Below, one piece after another: positions 24,985-36,670 of a stretch of DNA of 64,000 bases. Position 1 is the stretch's first letter. Each line of letters opens with the position of its first letter. Origin of the DNA: Straminergon stramineum (lineage: Eukaryota; Streptophyta; Bryopsida; Hypnales; Calliergonaceae); NCBI GenBank assembly GCA_963920665.1, contig OY987264.1, forward strand, positions 32,840,906-32,904,905. Reading direction: 5' to 3'. A model generated the notes under the pieces. It worked only from the letters and a program-made list of their open reading frames with translations, had not been told where the DNA came from and did not search any database. The position numbers and the translations under genes were made by a program.

Positions 24985-25310
24985 AAATCTATGTATCGTC
25001 AATTTAAGGTACTTGGACATCAATCCTTATCTTAAACAACTAAGTTTTTAGTCCCATTCAATAGTAATCCATTATGTAATGCAATGAACAATTGGGCAAA
25101 TAATATATTTATTTCATCCAACAAAGTCAACTACAAAAAACTCATTCAAATCCGTTCATTCCCATTCATCCTCTTTAGACTCATTCATAGCTATATCTTT
25201 TCATGGAACCACAAATATAAACATCATTCTTATGTTGAAAAGTTTTAAATTTTCTACAAGTTTTTTTAAAAACACTCATCACTCATTGCTCAATGCTTTA
25301 TCTTTGTTGC
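24985..25310 (-). repeat. right arm of the widely spaced inverted repeat
   Basis: Reverse-complement match to 20385-20690 (gacatcaatccttatc, cccattcatcctctttagac). Confidence 0.55.
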
Positions 25311-26540
25311 ATCCTTAAATCCAATGATGGATGAAGGACTATAATTTTTTCTCTTTCCTATCTTTAAGTCTTCCATTTAACAAAGGATAGTCTTCAATTT
25401 CTAAATTGTTAAGATTTTTGCAACTCACTAAGAGCCTCTTCAGAACTGAGGAGGCTCTTAGATTCATATGTGCTTATAAGAGTCTTCTCGAAACCAAGGA
25501 GGCATTTAGGCCATCCTTACTCTTTATCATTGTCTCCTCATGAGCCTCCTCGTAATCAAGCAAGTTTTTAGGGACCCCTTGAAAATGTGGTATGTTAGAT
25601 GATTTTATTACCCAATCTATTTGTCGGAATGTTTGAAATGATTGTTTGAAAGGGCTTTGCCAATTCAAAGAAAAATGCATGTGAGTTTGGGACTTCATCA
25701 ATCTAATTCAAGCCATCCATATTTGTGATTATTGTCTCTCTAAGAGCCTCCTTAGAACTGAAGAGGTTCTTAAGACCCCCCACAGAAGATTGGTATGTGT
25801 GCATTACAATGTGAACAATTTACATCACTTGCATTGATCGATATCAAATGAACTTGCCTTATCCGCCTTTAAATTAGATGTCTTATGATGCCATTGATTT
25901 CTTTTAATATAAAAATTCTAGGATGGAATTTTTTTCATCCAACAACTTTCATCTACTTTCATTTGCCATCATCTTCATCCATCCAAAGCAATGGATGAAA
26001 TAAGTGACCTACATCCAATTTATTAAAAAAAAAATTATTTCTAAGTATAGAATTAATGGTAATTATGAAATTTAAAAATATAATAAAAAAAAGCTTATTG
26101 CTCAAATGCAACTGCTCATTACTCGTTGCTCCCTGCTCACACTTTAGCAACCCTGTCACATTTCCCTATGACAATTTATTTCCCTGTGTTTTGGATAAAA
26201 AGGCTATCCAAACAGGGAATTAAAACTATAAAAGCATACAGGGAAAGCAAAAAATGTTCCTTGTGGTTATAGCAAGGCTGGCGATGCTCTAAACAGGCTG
26301 AAGCAAAATGAGATGCGCTAAACTTGTTCCCATTTCGTTCAAATTTGGGAGTTACACAGAAGCAAGACGTGCTGTTGCCAAGTCTTTTAAATTCCCATGT
26401 GTGCTCAAAGGTAGGAGTCTCGGAGGTCAGGGAATATGTACTGACATGCACATACTCTTGATCGATCGACAATATTGATTAAGGTTGAACTTAATTAGTA
26501 AATTGCTGCTGATTCAATTTCTTTACGAGTGCATTTTTTA
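25311..26540. other. repeat-derived intergenic DNA, short GGAGCC-type hairpins
   Basis: Holds short hairpins such as ctaagagcctcttcag-aact-gaggaggctcttag near 25428-25460 and relatives near 25740-25780, linking it to the GGAGCC field. Positions 26040-26160 are an inverted relative of 15935-16010. A 98-codon ORF on the minus strand (26176-26472) is not recognisable. Confidence 0.4.
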
Positions 26541-26547
26541 TATAAGA

Positions 26548-26634
26548 TACTAGCGAAGGGTGAGCTAGCACAAATTAATGCTTTTAGATTTGTTTCAAGG
26601 CAGGTGCTTTGTGCTAGCTCACCCTTCGCTAGTA
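26548..26634. repeat. perfect 27-bp stem hairpin
   Basis: Left arm 26548-26574 (TACTAGCGAAGGGTGAGC...CACAAA) and right arm 26608-26634 are exact inverse copies with a 33-base loop. It lies ~600 bases downstream of MSKQ copy 2. It could be a tiny MITE or a small-RNA precursor. Confidence 0.8.
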
Positions 26635-26789
26635 CAGATGGAATCCGAAACAAAAGACTCAAATATCATTCACAGTAAAGAGCACCGTCCCATAGTGCTC
26701 AGTGAATGACCGACAGCTTAGAACTCCTTTCTATCACTGTTTGTAACTATCACCCAAAATCGGTGAACTCAAGATTCTGCTCAAGACGA

Positions 26790-27241
26790 ATCGGGTTTCC
26801 TTTTTTCAAGAATGATGTTCAGCACTTCCTCAAGAACGTAAAGTACATATAATTAATTCGGCAAAAATTCGACACAGTCAAACTCAATGCAGTCTAAATC
26901 ACAAAGAAAATAAATCCAGTCGGAAGCACTTGACCTAATTCCGCTACTAGGTCTACACGTACGTACTTCAGCTAAGTGCTAACTAGTTCCTGCACAGATG
27001 TAATTTGGACCAACTTCAGCTGAGATCATAAGTCTAATGAGCATAAACCAGGTCCAGTAATATTCACACCACTGGCTAAGTAGCTACATATCTGGTAAAT
27101 ATTCATCTCGCTACTATACAAACAGGACAAACTGGCGACATTCAAGTGCACAGAGCTCTAAAAACTATCTAATCCGAGGCTCCAGATCGACAAGCGACTG
27201 GAGAAGTGCCAATGACTTGACATGCATCTCACCACTTTGAC
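26790..27241 (-). other. conserved downstream tract of MSKQ copy 2
   Basis: Read on the minus strand it contains cctcggattaga, gtgcacttgaatgtc, catctgtgcaggaact, tttagactgcatt and ttacgttcttgaggaag, matching downstream DNA of copy 3 and, more weakly, copy 1. Probably 3' untranslated plus flanking sequence. Confidence 0.55.
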
Positions 27242-27748
27242 TTACTGAGAACCAGAGCCCACCCTGTCAGCGGGCGCGGAGGGCTGGCTCCGGCGGTGTT
27301 CCTTCGCAGATTGAAAGGCGGACCGGGCCAAACCCAGAAGCAAATGCACTGGACCGCCCCTGCGACGATGGCACCCATGACACCCGCCACAGTTACGGCA
27401 GCCATGGCACCCGGACGTGGCACAAGCCATTCTCCGCGCTTGCTTCCTCGCGTGCTTCTTGCCACACCTCCCGAGGGGGTCGTACACTACCATCCCCGTT
27501 GGACCAACCATGGGCACGGGCGACGTGACTGGGTATCCTGCCGAAGGCGCGCCAGCATACGCCGCGGCTGGGTATGCCATTGGCGCCACTCCCGCAGCAC
27601 CGCAAGTACAATTCGGCCCGATGTTGGCTTGATATGCCCCGTGGGTTGGACACGACACACCCGCCTGCGGAAGCCGAGCCGCAAATCCATAGTCTTCACC
27701 ATTGAGCACCTCAGTAGTCAGCAGCTGATACCCCTCCTGCTTCGACAT
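27242..27748 (-). CDS. MSKQ-family protein, copy 2 (ten cysteines)
   Basis: A 168-residue intronless ORF of an unrecognised family. Layout: MSKQEGYQLLTTE; DYGFAARLPQAG; a CX2H-X10-CXC motif (C33, H36, C47, C49); a Pro/Ala/Tyr/Gly region; DPLGRCGKK with C95 in a basic tract; then six cysteines at 109, 114, 117, 120, 123 and 126, i.e. CX4C followed by four CX2C steps; then a hydrophobic GPVHLLLGLARSAFQSAKEH segment and a polar tail. The Cys/His spacing would suit metal binding or disulfide packing; neither is shown. No signal peptide is visible. Its divergent neighbour 412 bases upstream is a broken copy of the gene at 36658-37248. The same pair, inverted, is intact at 36.7-38.2 kb. Start chosen at the ATG shared by all three copies. 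Confidence 0.8.
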   Translation of the reverse strand: MSKQEGYQLLTTEVLNGEDYGFAARLPQAGVSCPTHGAYQANIGPNCTCGAAGVAPMAYPAAAYAGAPSAGYPVTSPVPMVGPTGMVVYDPLGRCGKKHARKQARRMACATSGCHGCRNCGGCHGCHRRRGGPVHLLLGLARSAFQSAKEHRRSQPSAPADRVGSGSQ

Positions 27749-28159
27749 GATCAGTTCTCGCTCTCTCTTTCTCCACAGGAAGATTATCCCGGTATCCTTT
27801 GCGCACTTATCAGAAGTTTTCTAGACGAATTTTTAATATGAACGGGGAATTTAGGGAAATTATGAAAGCGACAAACAGGGAAAATCAGCTCTAGTCACAA
27901 AATTTCCCTATAGAGTTGGCAACACTGTCAACCTGATATTAGCTCCCTGCGGTCCTCCAAGCCAAGCCAACCAAACCACCTCTGGCAGATCGCTAGCTAG
28001 TCTTGTAAAATACCTACGAGAACTCTAAACGCAACTCTGTCACTGAGCAGAGTGAAATGGTTTGTGGAGAGCTCCAGTAGAATTATGAGGGTCAGCGGCA
28101 GCGGCAGGCGATGAGTCTGAAACTGCACGAAGAGTGCAATGTGATGAATTTTTTACGAC
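27749..28159. promoter_or_regulatory. shared upstream region between MSKQ copy 2 and the broken partner gene
   Basis: A 411-base head-to-head spacer. GGATAATC (minus strand, 27782-27789) is 33 bases before the copy 2 ATG, followed by a GA-rich leader (gagaaagagagagcgagaac). The block at 28009-28045 matches 10091-10123 upstream of copy 1. The equivalent spacer at copy 3 is 439 bases. Confidence 0.45.
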
Positions 28160-28540
28160 ATGATACGGCTTTATATATGTTCAAGGTCCGCGTATCCAAG
28201 TCCCAAGCAGACAGGTTGAAGGGGGAAGGAGTCGTGCAGGATCCGCAGCAAGCCGAGGGGAGCTGAAGAGAGACTGTCTTCCACCTGCTGCGGATCCTTC
28301 ACGGCTCCTTCCCATCAGGTGAGAGTCCCTCTTCGGCTCCCCCTGGCGGATCCGTCGCTTTCAGGAATCTACACATTTTGCACATTGTAGGCTACTTTCG
28401 CGGTTTCAGGCTTTCGACGGAAACTCGGATGTATAGCACCGACTGAACGCGGGTGTCACAATCGCGGCACTGTTGTATGGGTTGGGACGGAATCTGCAGA
28501 GGATTCTCCCTGAAAGGACGGAGCCTATGACCACGAAGCG
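28160..28540 (+). pseudogene. broken copy of the divergent partner gene
   Basis: Begins with an ATG and MIRLY-like codons, then ttcaaggtccgcgtatccaa, which matches the start of the intact gene on the minus strand at 36658-37248 (MKRLYTVYEFKARVSKSQAD). A 9-10-base deletion shifts the frame after a few codons. The middle is replaced by a ~130-base palindrome-rich stretch (28218-28350), and homology resumes at ~28360 with caggaatctacacattttgc through gtgtcacaatcgcggcac. It cannot make the full product. Confidence 0.6.
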
Positions 28541-29375
28541 GAACTTCAGAATTTTAAACTCTAGTTTGAAAAATGAGGCGGAATCTGAATGCATGAATTT
28601 CACATCCGGTGTAACTAACAAGACGACAATGCAAGCACGTGGAAGCCAGACAGGAGTGCAGGACAGGAAAGACTCACTACTGTAACCAATTCCCGTGATA
28701 CCAGGGTTTATGCGATACTAACGGTGATAATTATTCAAATTCTCTCGCATGCAAATCAGAGGGACGTAAGGGAACTAGCCCCACTGGAAATCAAAATGAA
28801 GATTTTTCTGGAGAGAATCAGGACACTTGGTAATCGCTGAACGACACTTATGTGATCCCAAGCAACTCTGCGATAATCTACAAGGTCCTGCCAAATCAGC
28901 TGGTTTTTTTGCTGAAGCCCGAAATGCCCAGGGCGTTTGTGGGTTTAAAAACATCATTGCTTTTCAAGTGTTAATAGGTCAAAATGTCACTAAGGTACAA
29001 AAATCTCAATCGGACAATCTTGTAGGGTATGTGTAGTAGATGATGCGATTCAAATTTGGAGTCATTTGGCCACATAAATGGCAAAATTATAATGTTCTAG
29101 TGTTGAAAAAGGCTGTTGAAATTTTCCCAATGACACATTTGGAGGTGAAATTCGATTTTCTAAACCTATTTAAATGAAAAACTTTAAACCTGAAAATACT
29201 TCAAGACCAACATACAAATACATTGGAGAAAGAAAATATCATTCAAGTAACTTATTGGGTTTGCAAAATGGCTTTGAAATCTCAAAAAATAGGAAGAAAA
29301 GTTGCCAAAAGCACATCTAAAGTTGAAACTCCTACTAAAATGCTTCTTAGTCACTTCTTAGATTGATATGAAATA
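28541..29375. other. intergenic, no supported gene
   Basis: More balanced composition to ~29000 with open frames of 60-70 codons on both strands (28775-29036); no domain recognised. AT-rich after that. Confidence 0.4.
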
Positions 29376-30106
29376 TTAACCCTTCAATGTCGGGTTGCTG
29401 ACTATGGAAATCATCTCAGTTGGTACTATGTGACATCATCTACTTTTTAAGAAAATGCTCATTGGAGGTAAAACTATTGTGCAAGATTTCATCTTTTTAT
29501 GTAAAATTCCACAAATGAACAATTGCACTTTTGTCCTATATAGGAAGATTCTTTGTCATCTATCATACAAAAAACATCATTAGTGCCATTTAAGAATTAA
29601 GCACACAAACTAGACTAGTATGCGCAACTTCACAAATTTTTTTATTGGAAACAGGCACTATATGAAGAAGAGCTAAGCCACCAAAGTTCACTATAACCAA
29701 AAAATGTTTGGATTTTGATCTTCAAATTACTCCCAAACATTCAAAACAACTTAGATTGACATGAAAATTAAATCACCATAATTAGAATTGGCCAAGGGGA
29801 AAATAATCCAACAAATTGTATTGAAAACAAAAATTGGATGAAGGAGATACAATCCCCTAAAGTTGTAGACATCAAAATGCAAATTCGCAAACTCAAATTG
29901 TACCCGTGAACTTTGAATGGCTTCCAAAAAATTAGTACTTCTATAATTGATCTGAAAATTTTGCCACACAAACTAGAGGAGAGAGTGAAGATTTTCCAAC
30001 AAGATTTATTGAATTTTGATATTGGATGCATAAGTTACAACACTATAAATGGGACTTCCAGACTATGTGAGGACACTTCTAGTCCCTTAGGACACTCAGG
30101 GGTTAA
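29376..30106. mobile_element. TTAA-flanked MITE, 731 bp
   Basis: The left end is TTAACCCTTCAATGTCGGG and the right end ccttaggacactcaggggttaa. TTAA is present at both ends next to CCC/GGG, but the inverted repeats are imperfect. Confidence 0.5.
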
Positions 30107-31589
30107 GTCCTAAGTGCCTAAGCCTTTGCAAATGTGCTTTACCTATGAAAAAAGAATATGGGCTTATAGTTATCCCCAATCAAGCATTTTTCAAAATCTA
30201 ACCGTATAGATGTATAAAGAGCTTACTTAGAAGTATTTGTGCGTATACCAATTTTGAGTGTGAATTTGCATAGTCTATAGTTGTAAGACTATAACAAGAA
30301 AAAAGTATGTATTCTCTTTTTAGTGTGTTGCCCCTTCCCACAATATTTTAAAAATTTGTATATAATATTTTTTTTAGATTGGAGGTGACGTGCACAAACA
30401 ACTGAAAAATATATTCGTACACTAAAATGCACTTCTAAAAGTTAACTTAAGTTCTAATGAAGAGCTATCAAACTCATTATACAATCAACCTTGTAATTAT
30501 TGAATGTAATTCTTTTAAAGTAGAAATTGCAAATAACTCCAAATAAATACTTGCATATTTAAAATTTTTAAAGATTCAAATCATGAAAATACTTTACACT
30601 TTCCATAGAAACTATTTTTAAAGCAAATGGATTATGAATACAATTTTTAAGATCTCAAATCAAGTGAAATTGGCAAGCTTTGCTCAAAGCTAGGAAATTA
30701 AGTAAAATTGGCAACCTTTCATTTACTCTTCCACTAATGGTACATATATGCCTATGAGGACCTCTCAAAAATTAAATATTTAGCTTTTCAATAAAAAAAA
30801 TAAAAGCTTCCAATAGTTAACCTTCAATACTTCTTGTAAATCTTTTTTTAATCATCAAAGGAATTTTATTGCCCAGGTACAAGTGAGCCCAAAATTTTGG
30901 ATTGAATTTTCTCTACTGAAAAAAATGGGGTCTAATTTTGAGGTGTTGTGACTACATTGTCATGATTTTCAGTTTGTACAAGAGTTTAAAGGATTACAAT
31001 TGAAGCCTTGACTTGGTTGGAGGCCATTTTGTCTATTCTTTCATATGCATTTCAACTTTGAATAGTCACTTAGGTCATCAAGAACAAGTGAAAATTTTCA
31101 AGAGTTTAGCCATTCTTATAATTTGTACAACTAACTTATAGAAGATATGTGATTACATCTCTCAAAAATAAATATTTATTTTTTGCTCTAATGTATATAG
31201 TAGTTGCGAAAGGGTGATTGCAAGAAACACTTCATGTTTTTGGCTCAAAAATGCAGTTTCCAGGTTATAGGACTTATGGTAATATGTAGAACTATCAATT
31301 TTGAGTGTCAATGGCACCCTATCAAATCTAAACCATCGATTCAGGGTACTTGCAAACCTAAACTGTCAATTCATTACTATGCAGTATTATGCTATAGACT
31401 ATCGTGAGTATTGTGGAGTACTATATAAGCCACTGGGAGCAAAAAATAACACAAAAGGGGTTTGTGGACCTTTTCATTTTTTATAATTAAAAAATAAATT
31501 TAAAAAAATTGTAAAAACAACCATTTTGCTAGAGAAGATTGTGCTTGTATTGCACCAAAGAATTTATGTAGAAATTTTTTTCCTCTTGG
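30107..31589. other. AT-rich intergenic DNA, nothing recognised
   Basis: No ORF above 70 codons has support; no clear repeat structure was seen. Confidence 0.4.
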
Positions 31590-31595
31590 TAGCCT

Positions 31596-32327
31596 TTGCA
31601 CAAAGGAATTAAATACAAGTTCAATGACTTAGTGGTTTTTAGGCTTGATGGATTCAAAGAAAGTGAAGAAGATGACTTAGAATATTGGACTTGGAAAGGT
31701 AAAATAGTCTCTATTTTCGTGCATGAATTTCTTGGAGTTCATGAAATTTTCTTTAGAGCTGAATACTTTGAACAGTTGCCAACTTCAGAAGGTAGTAGTG
31801 AGGCATTACAATCAAATTTATCATTCATGAGGGTACTCAAATCCAAGCCAAGACAACACTTTGGAGACGACACTAGACTAGTGGAGATGTTACTACACAA
31901 TTTCATGGTGCACCCATTACCAAATAGAAAAGATATTTTCATAGCTTATGAGTGATGTGATTTGAGCCTTATATTCCATTTGTTGTCTAAAGGCCATAGA
32001 TCCATACTACCACCATGGCCTGAAGTAGGAGAACTATATTGGTTTGAAGAAATTGAAGGTTCAGGAAGGTACAAGGTTGGAGTTGTGAGGAAGGTGATAT
32101 TGCCAACATGTCTGCAAACAAAGGAGGAAAATGAAGAGGCAATATGAGATCCAAATCATCCTTATATTGGGTTGGTTTATTTGAGCATACTAAAGGGAGT
32201 TGCAGGGAAGCATGGTCAATTTATAGCATCCATCAAGGCTTCACCATATTCTTGGAGGTGTTTGGGAGAGTTTGTGATTTCAAACTACATTGTGACTAAG
32301 TTTTCAAAAGGAGTTCCCGTTACATAG
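31596..32327 (+). pseudogene. decayed ORF of unknown family with two in-frame TGA codons
   Basis: One reading frame runs for ~243 codons and is broken only by TGA at 31953-31955 and 32145-32147, ending at TAG 32325-32327. It has no ATG near its start (the frame opens after TAG 31590-31592). Visible blocks: a region with YKFNDLVVFRLDG, EYWTWKGKIVSIFVHE and EIFFRAEYFEQLP, acidic EESEEDD-type residues, then PPWPEVGELYWFEE with YKVGVVRKVILP, then YIGLVYLSILKG and GEFVISNYIV. The two segments of ~60 residues look like repeats of a small beta-rich, BAH-like fold, but this is only an impression. It may be a transposon-borne or decayed host gene. Confidence 0.5.
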
Positions 32328-32596
32328 GAAGGTATCTAGATTGGGTTTAGATTGTTGAAGTTGTGTATGTTGTTCAATTTTGATGAAATGATACAATGAT
32401 CCTTGCTTCATGGTGTATTCTCATTGATAAATGTAGCACTTCTTGAATTCCTTGTGAATGTTATTTTTTCAAATTCCTTTTATAGAATTACACTCACTCA
32501 AAAGAAATAAAAATCCCTATGAACTTTCCAAAGAGAGAGAAAAACTAATAAATCCCCTTCAAAGAAAACCCAGTCTTTCCCCTATAGTAGAAATGT
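32328..32596. other. AT-rich spacer between the decayed ORF and a TTAA element
   Basis: Nothing recognised. Confidence 0.3.
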
Positions 32597-33173
32597 TTAA
32601 CCCCCAGATGCGTCGACATCCATTTTCTGGATGATGAACAGTTTGAAACACCAGTTTCATCCTCCTAATTACTTGGGTGAAAGTTATTTTAATTTGTGAA
32701 GATACGTTATTAAGTTTTTGTCCTATCTAAGGGTTGGATTGGGTATTACTAGAATTCTTATTTTTCTGAAATTACAAATGTGCAAGTATGTCAAGTGGTC
32801 AAACTGCATTAACTTTAGTTCTAAATTGGATTAGTGAAAATGAGGTCATAGATAGGAAGAACACAAAAATTTCAAAAAATCACGATGTGAAGAGAACCTC
32901 ATTTCAAATTCATTCCGACAAATTTTACTCCAAAAATAATAATATTTTGCTTGTAATTGAATTTTGAAGGAATTTTGGAATTTTTCTCTCAAAATTTATA
33001 AAAACATGTTGGTGACAGAATTGGTGAATCTAACCGTACAGATGGAATCTACAAATCATAATCTACAACTTTCATTTGTATATCAATTCCAAAATATGCT
33101 TCCAAATAGCACTTTATAATGATTTTTCTCAAATCATCAATTCTATAGATGGATCTATACGTTTAGGGGTTAA
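32597..33173. mobile_element. TTAA-flanked MITE, subfamily I
   Basis: Starts TTAACCCCCAGATGCG and ends CGTTTAGGGGTTAA. Aligns along its length with 3774-4358. 577 bp, non-coding. Confidence 0.7.
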
Positions 33174-33410
33174 TGATTTCCTAAACATGAATGATAGAAC
33201 ATAGGGAAAACATTAGACTCATGAAAACCAACAAGGAAAACATGAAGAACTTTCCAAACATACAAAGGGATATTAAAAAAAACTCCTTGTGCACGCACCA
33301 CACTAGCTTTGCCGACAGCCCTTGTGAAAAACTGTAGAGGGTATTGTCCATGTGTTTCAAATATAACCCAAAAAACCCGTAGAGTGTGTTGAATAGTCAA
33401 TTGAGAACTA

Positions 33411-33659
33411 CACTAAATAGTGAAATTAGGTTGCCCCTCACTAATTTCTCGACATTCGACACTAAATAAATATTTATAGTTACTATATGAGAATGAATTA
33501 CTTTTGAATTTCATATCGTTGTATTTGGGACTCATGAACCTCCATGTGTACAAATGGAAATATTTTTAGAAATATTTGTTGACTTTGATGGCTTGTAAAG
33601 TAACTTTCTTGGGATAAGGCAACCTAATTGTTAAGGCAACCTAATTTCACTATTTAGTG
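33411..33659. mobile_element. CACTAAATAGTG-ended MITE with TA target duplication
   Basis: TA-CACTAAATAGTGAAATTAGG at the left and ...CACTATTTAGTG-TA at the right. TA flanks fit Tc1/mariner (Stowaway-like) MITEs. The right end carries a short internal duplication (aaggcaacctaatt twice). Confidence 0.75.
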
Positions 33660-34560
33660 TAGTTAATCTTTATTTGGATAATTCTCTCTTTGAGATAATG
33701 GAGTTATGAGGTTTATTTTCATTTATTTTGGGTAGTGCAGATTTGTAGTATGCAATAGGGACTAAAGAGGAATCCATTTACATCCATGGGCATTGAACTA
33801 AGATATGAACACCTGAAAGCGATACTTCTTGTAGTCTGATCACCTCATAGGACAAATGACCCACAACATTGGATGAGGTAATTAGCGAATTGAGGAAAGA
33901 TGTAGTTGAAGCGCTTTTGTAATTTTTTGTCGTTCTAGTAACATTTTAGCAATCTTCAAAGTTGAGAAAAACGTACACCCTAGACATTTATAATACTAGA
34001 TTCATCTTGAATGGACACTCAGTTTGAAGCTGACAAAATATCTTAAATTAATTGGTTGCTTCAAGAAACTCCTCATTGTTTAGTGGTTGCTTTTAAAAAG
34101 TGATTGTTGTAGTTTTGAGTTATAGAAGTATTTTTTTAAGGCTATTTTTCAAGTGTCGGAGATCAAAAGGTTTTGCAATTAGGTGCTTCTACCTTATCCT
34201 TAACCATGACTCTTCATTCACTACACTTTGCAACCCGGGCTACAACCCAACTTATTATTATTAATAATATTATCCATACACATTTATAACACTTGCAAAA
34301 TGTATATATGAATAGGCCATTTACTCCAAACCATTACAAGTTGGGATTTGAAGAAACCTTTGGAGTAACCAATAGGAATTGAATCATTTCTTATTTCAAG
34401 GATGTCCATATTAGGCCATTAGGGGAGTTTATTACATATTTAGGTAGCCTATATTCCTAAATTTGGAAATTCTTAGAAAATTATCCAAGTATTCGAAAAA
34501 TATAAAACAACTTATTGTGGTTTCAAGACTTCAAGTATGGAGATTGGCAATTCCCAATTT
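33660..34560. other. intergenic, nothing recognised
   Basis: No supported ORF or repeat seen. Confidence 0.3.
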
Positions 34561-34879
34561 CATTAGATGGGATTCAGCTGCCCTGGAGGGCCGTTTCAGG
34601 CCAGTTCCCAAGGTTGGGAACTAGCCAGGGCTGGCCAGAATTTAAAATTACTAAAAAATTATTTAAAAATTAAAAAAATTAAAAAATTAAAAAACAAGAA
34701 ACAAAAATATTAAAAAATTAATTTTTTTTTTTCAAAATTTTTTTTCAAAATTAATTTTTTATTATTATCCGACGTGGTCGTCGCCTAACCACGTCAGCAA
34801 GCTACTGCAGCCGAGTTCCCACAGTCTTAGAACTTGTGGGAACTCGCGGTCTTCCGCAGGAGCTCATTCTCATCTAATG
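34561..34879. mobile_element. CATTAG-ended MITE
   Basis: Ends cattagatggg and catctaatg. Internal gttcccaaggttgggaac and cgacgtggtcgtcgc...cgtcagc hairpins match the copies at 7620 and 35685. 319 bp. No target duplication could be read at the flanks. Confidence 0.65.
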
Positions 34880-35684
34880 CTTTCTAAAGGTGATTAGCAA
34901 TTTAGTCATTCCTTTCATCCTCTAACACCTTCTACTTTAGAATTTTCTTAAACTTGAATATCAAAAATTATTTGGTTCATTTTTTTTCATGTATTCTATA
35001 CCTATTTTCCAACATATTGATTCTAAAATGCACAAGTTTCGTGATACACATTTTTGTTTTAAATGGTAAATTTCAAAACTTCACCTTAAATTTGGGAAAT
35101 ACTAGATAAACTACTTTTTGAAGTTTGGGCACAAAGAACTTGCAATTGGTGGAGATTTCTACTCTAAATTTTTGGAGGATTGATTTAAATAAAATGATCC
35201 ATTTCTGGACCAATTTAAGTGCATTCTTCATTTCTATAGTGATCTTGGAAAGTCATCAATTGGCCATTTTTGAATCATCCTTGCAAATTTAACCTTGTAA
35301 AAAAGGGGTGGACTTGGAAGTTTCAAAGGATGACTTCATTCTTAATTAAAGAAACAAATAATGCTTCTATTGGCCCAACAATCAAAATAATTTGGTGGCA
35401 ACCTTGGTCATGGACTAAAGGACGGATGGTGTCCTTCAAGTATTAGGGATGTGAATGCTTAAACTTTGGTATATCTAGTTTGCTCAAAATCAAGTCATAT
35501 TTTAGAGCCTAGGCATATAGAATTTTCAAGCAAATACCCCAATTAATTTGGCAGGGCCTTATGTAGTAATTCTAGTCTTGATTGCTAAAGGACAAACTCC
35601 AGTTGGATTTAGGCCAAACTCCCATGTGGCTAGAATTGAAAACCTGTCAAATAACACAAACCATTTCCTGATTATGGTGCATGA
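34880..35684. other. AT-rich DNA with a dispersed repeat
   Basis: About 34930-35170 matches 5990-6310 and, inverted, 57060-57230 (shared words ttcccaacatatt-like, gcacaagttt, tttttgaagtttgggcac). No gene. Confidence 0.4.
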
Positions 35685-35993
35685 CATTAGGGGAGATTTG
35701 AGGCCTCTGGGAGACTACAAGTTCCTTGGCTGCGGGGAATGCAGGAACAGTGCCACTGCGACAAATTGACATGGCAGTGACATTGCCACGTCAAGAAAAG
35801 AGAAAAAAAAAAAAAAAAACGAATTTTTTTTTCAACTTCTTTTTGCATTTCAGAATTAATAGTAATAATCATTTTCAAATTTTTTTTCAAAATTTTTCTC
35901 CTGACAGCAGTCAGCCATTCCCGGACTGCACAGGGAACAGTGCAAGGAACAGCCCTGAAACGGGCTCTTGGAGGCCTCAAATCCCCTCTAATG
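35685..35993 (-). mobile_element. CATTAG-ended MITE, well preserved
   Basis: Terminal inverted repeats cattaggggagatttgaggc and its near-inverse gcctcaaatcccctctaatg span ~22 bases; internal tgacatggcagtgacattgc / gccacgtca hairpin. Its minus strand aligns with 7620-7780. Confidence 0.75.
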
Positions 35994-36437
35994 AAGTGTG
36001 CAATATTTGCCAGGGGTAAATCAAAATGGTTTGTTGGTATGATTTTTCTTAAGATGAAGTTACTGAAAAGTGGAGGAGTAAGTTTTCTACTTGACTGACT
36101 ACTTCAAAAAAACTAGTTTTAACATTAAACTTAAACTCAATTTGGATTGCTTCTAGTGTGACAACAAAACAAAGCTACACCTAAATTGTAGTTTCTTCCT
36201 ACTCATGAGACAAAACTAATCTTAAAGAGTAGTTTCTCTCTACTCTCATGGAAGTGTAAACATTATGGAAGTTGGCCAAAACAATACCGATTCCTACTCC
36301 ACCTGGAATTGCCGTTCTATGAGTACCAAGTGTCCTGCTTAGACTCTTCCAAAACTGAAATCTTGAGTACAATATTCTGATTCCCAATGGGATCAATCCC
36401 TTACCTCCCTTGCGAGAGAGTCTAAATATTACTCAGT
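35994..36437. other. intergenic, nothing recognised
   Basis: No supported ORF. Confidence 0.3.
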
Positions 36438-36438
36438 A

Positions 36439-36670
36439 CACTAAATAGTGAAATTAGGTTGTCTTACCCCTAGAAAGTTACTTTACAAACCATCAAAGTC
36501 AACAAAAACTTCTACAAATATTTCCATTTGTACACATCGAACTTCATGAGTCCTAAATACAGTGATACGAAATTCAAAAGTAGTTCATTCTCGTACAGTA
36601 GCTGTAAATAATTATTTACTGTCAAATGTCGAGAAATTAGTGAGGGGCATCCTAATTTCACTGTTCAGTG
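36439..36670. mobile_element. CACTAAATAGTG-ended MITE with TA target duplication
   Basis: TA-CACTAAATAGTGAAATTAGG at the left, CACTGTTCAGTG-TA at the right. Third copy of the family. Its right end supplies the last codons and stop of the minus-strand ORF at 36658-37248. Confidence 0.75.

Noticed and set aside
27296..27841. 181-codon plus-strand ORF
   Set aside because: Antisense to MSKQ copy 2; open only because the region is GC-rich.
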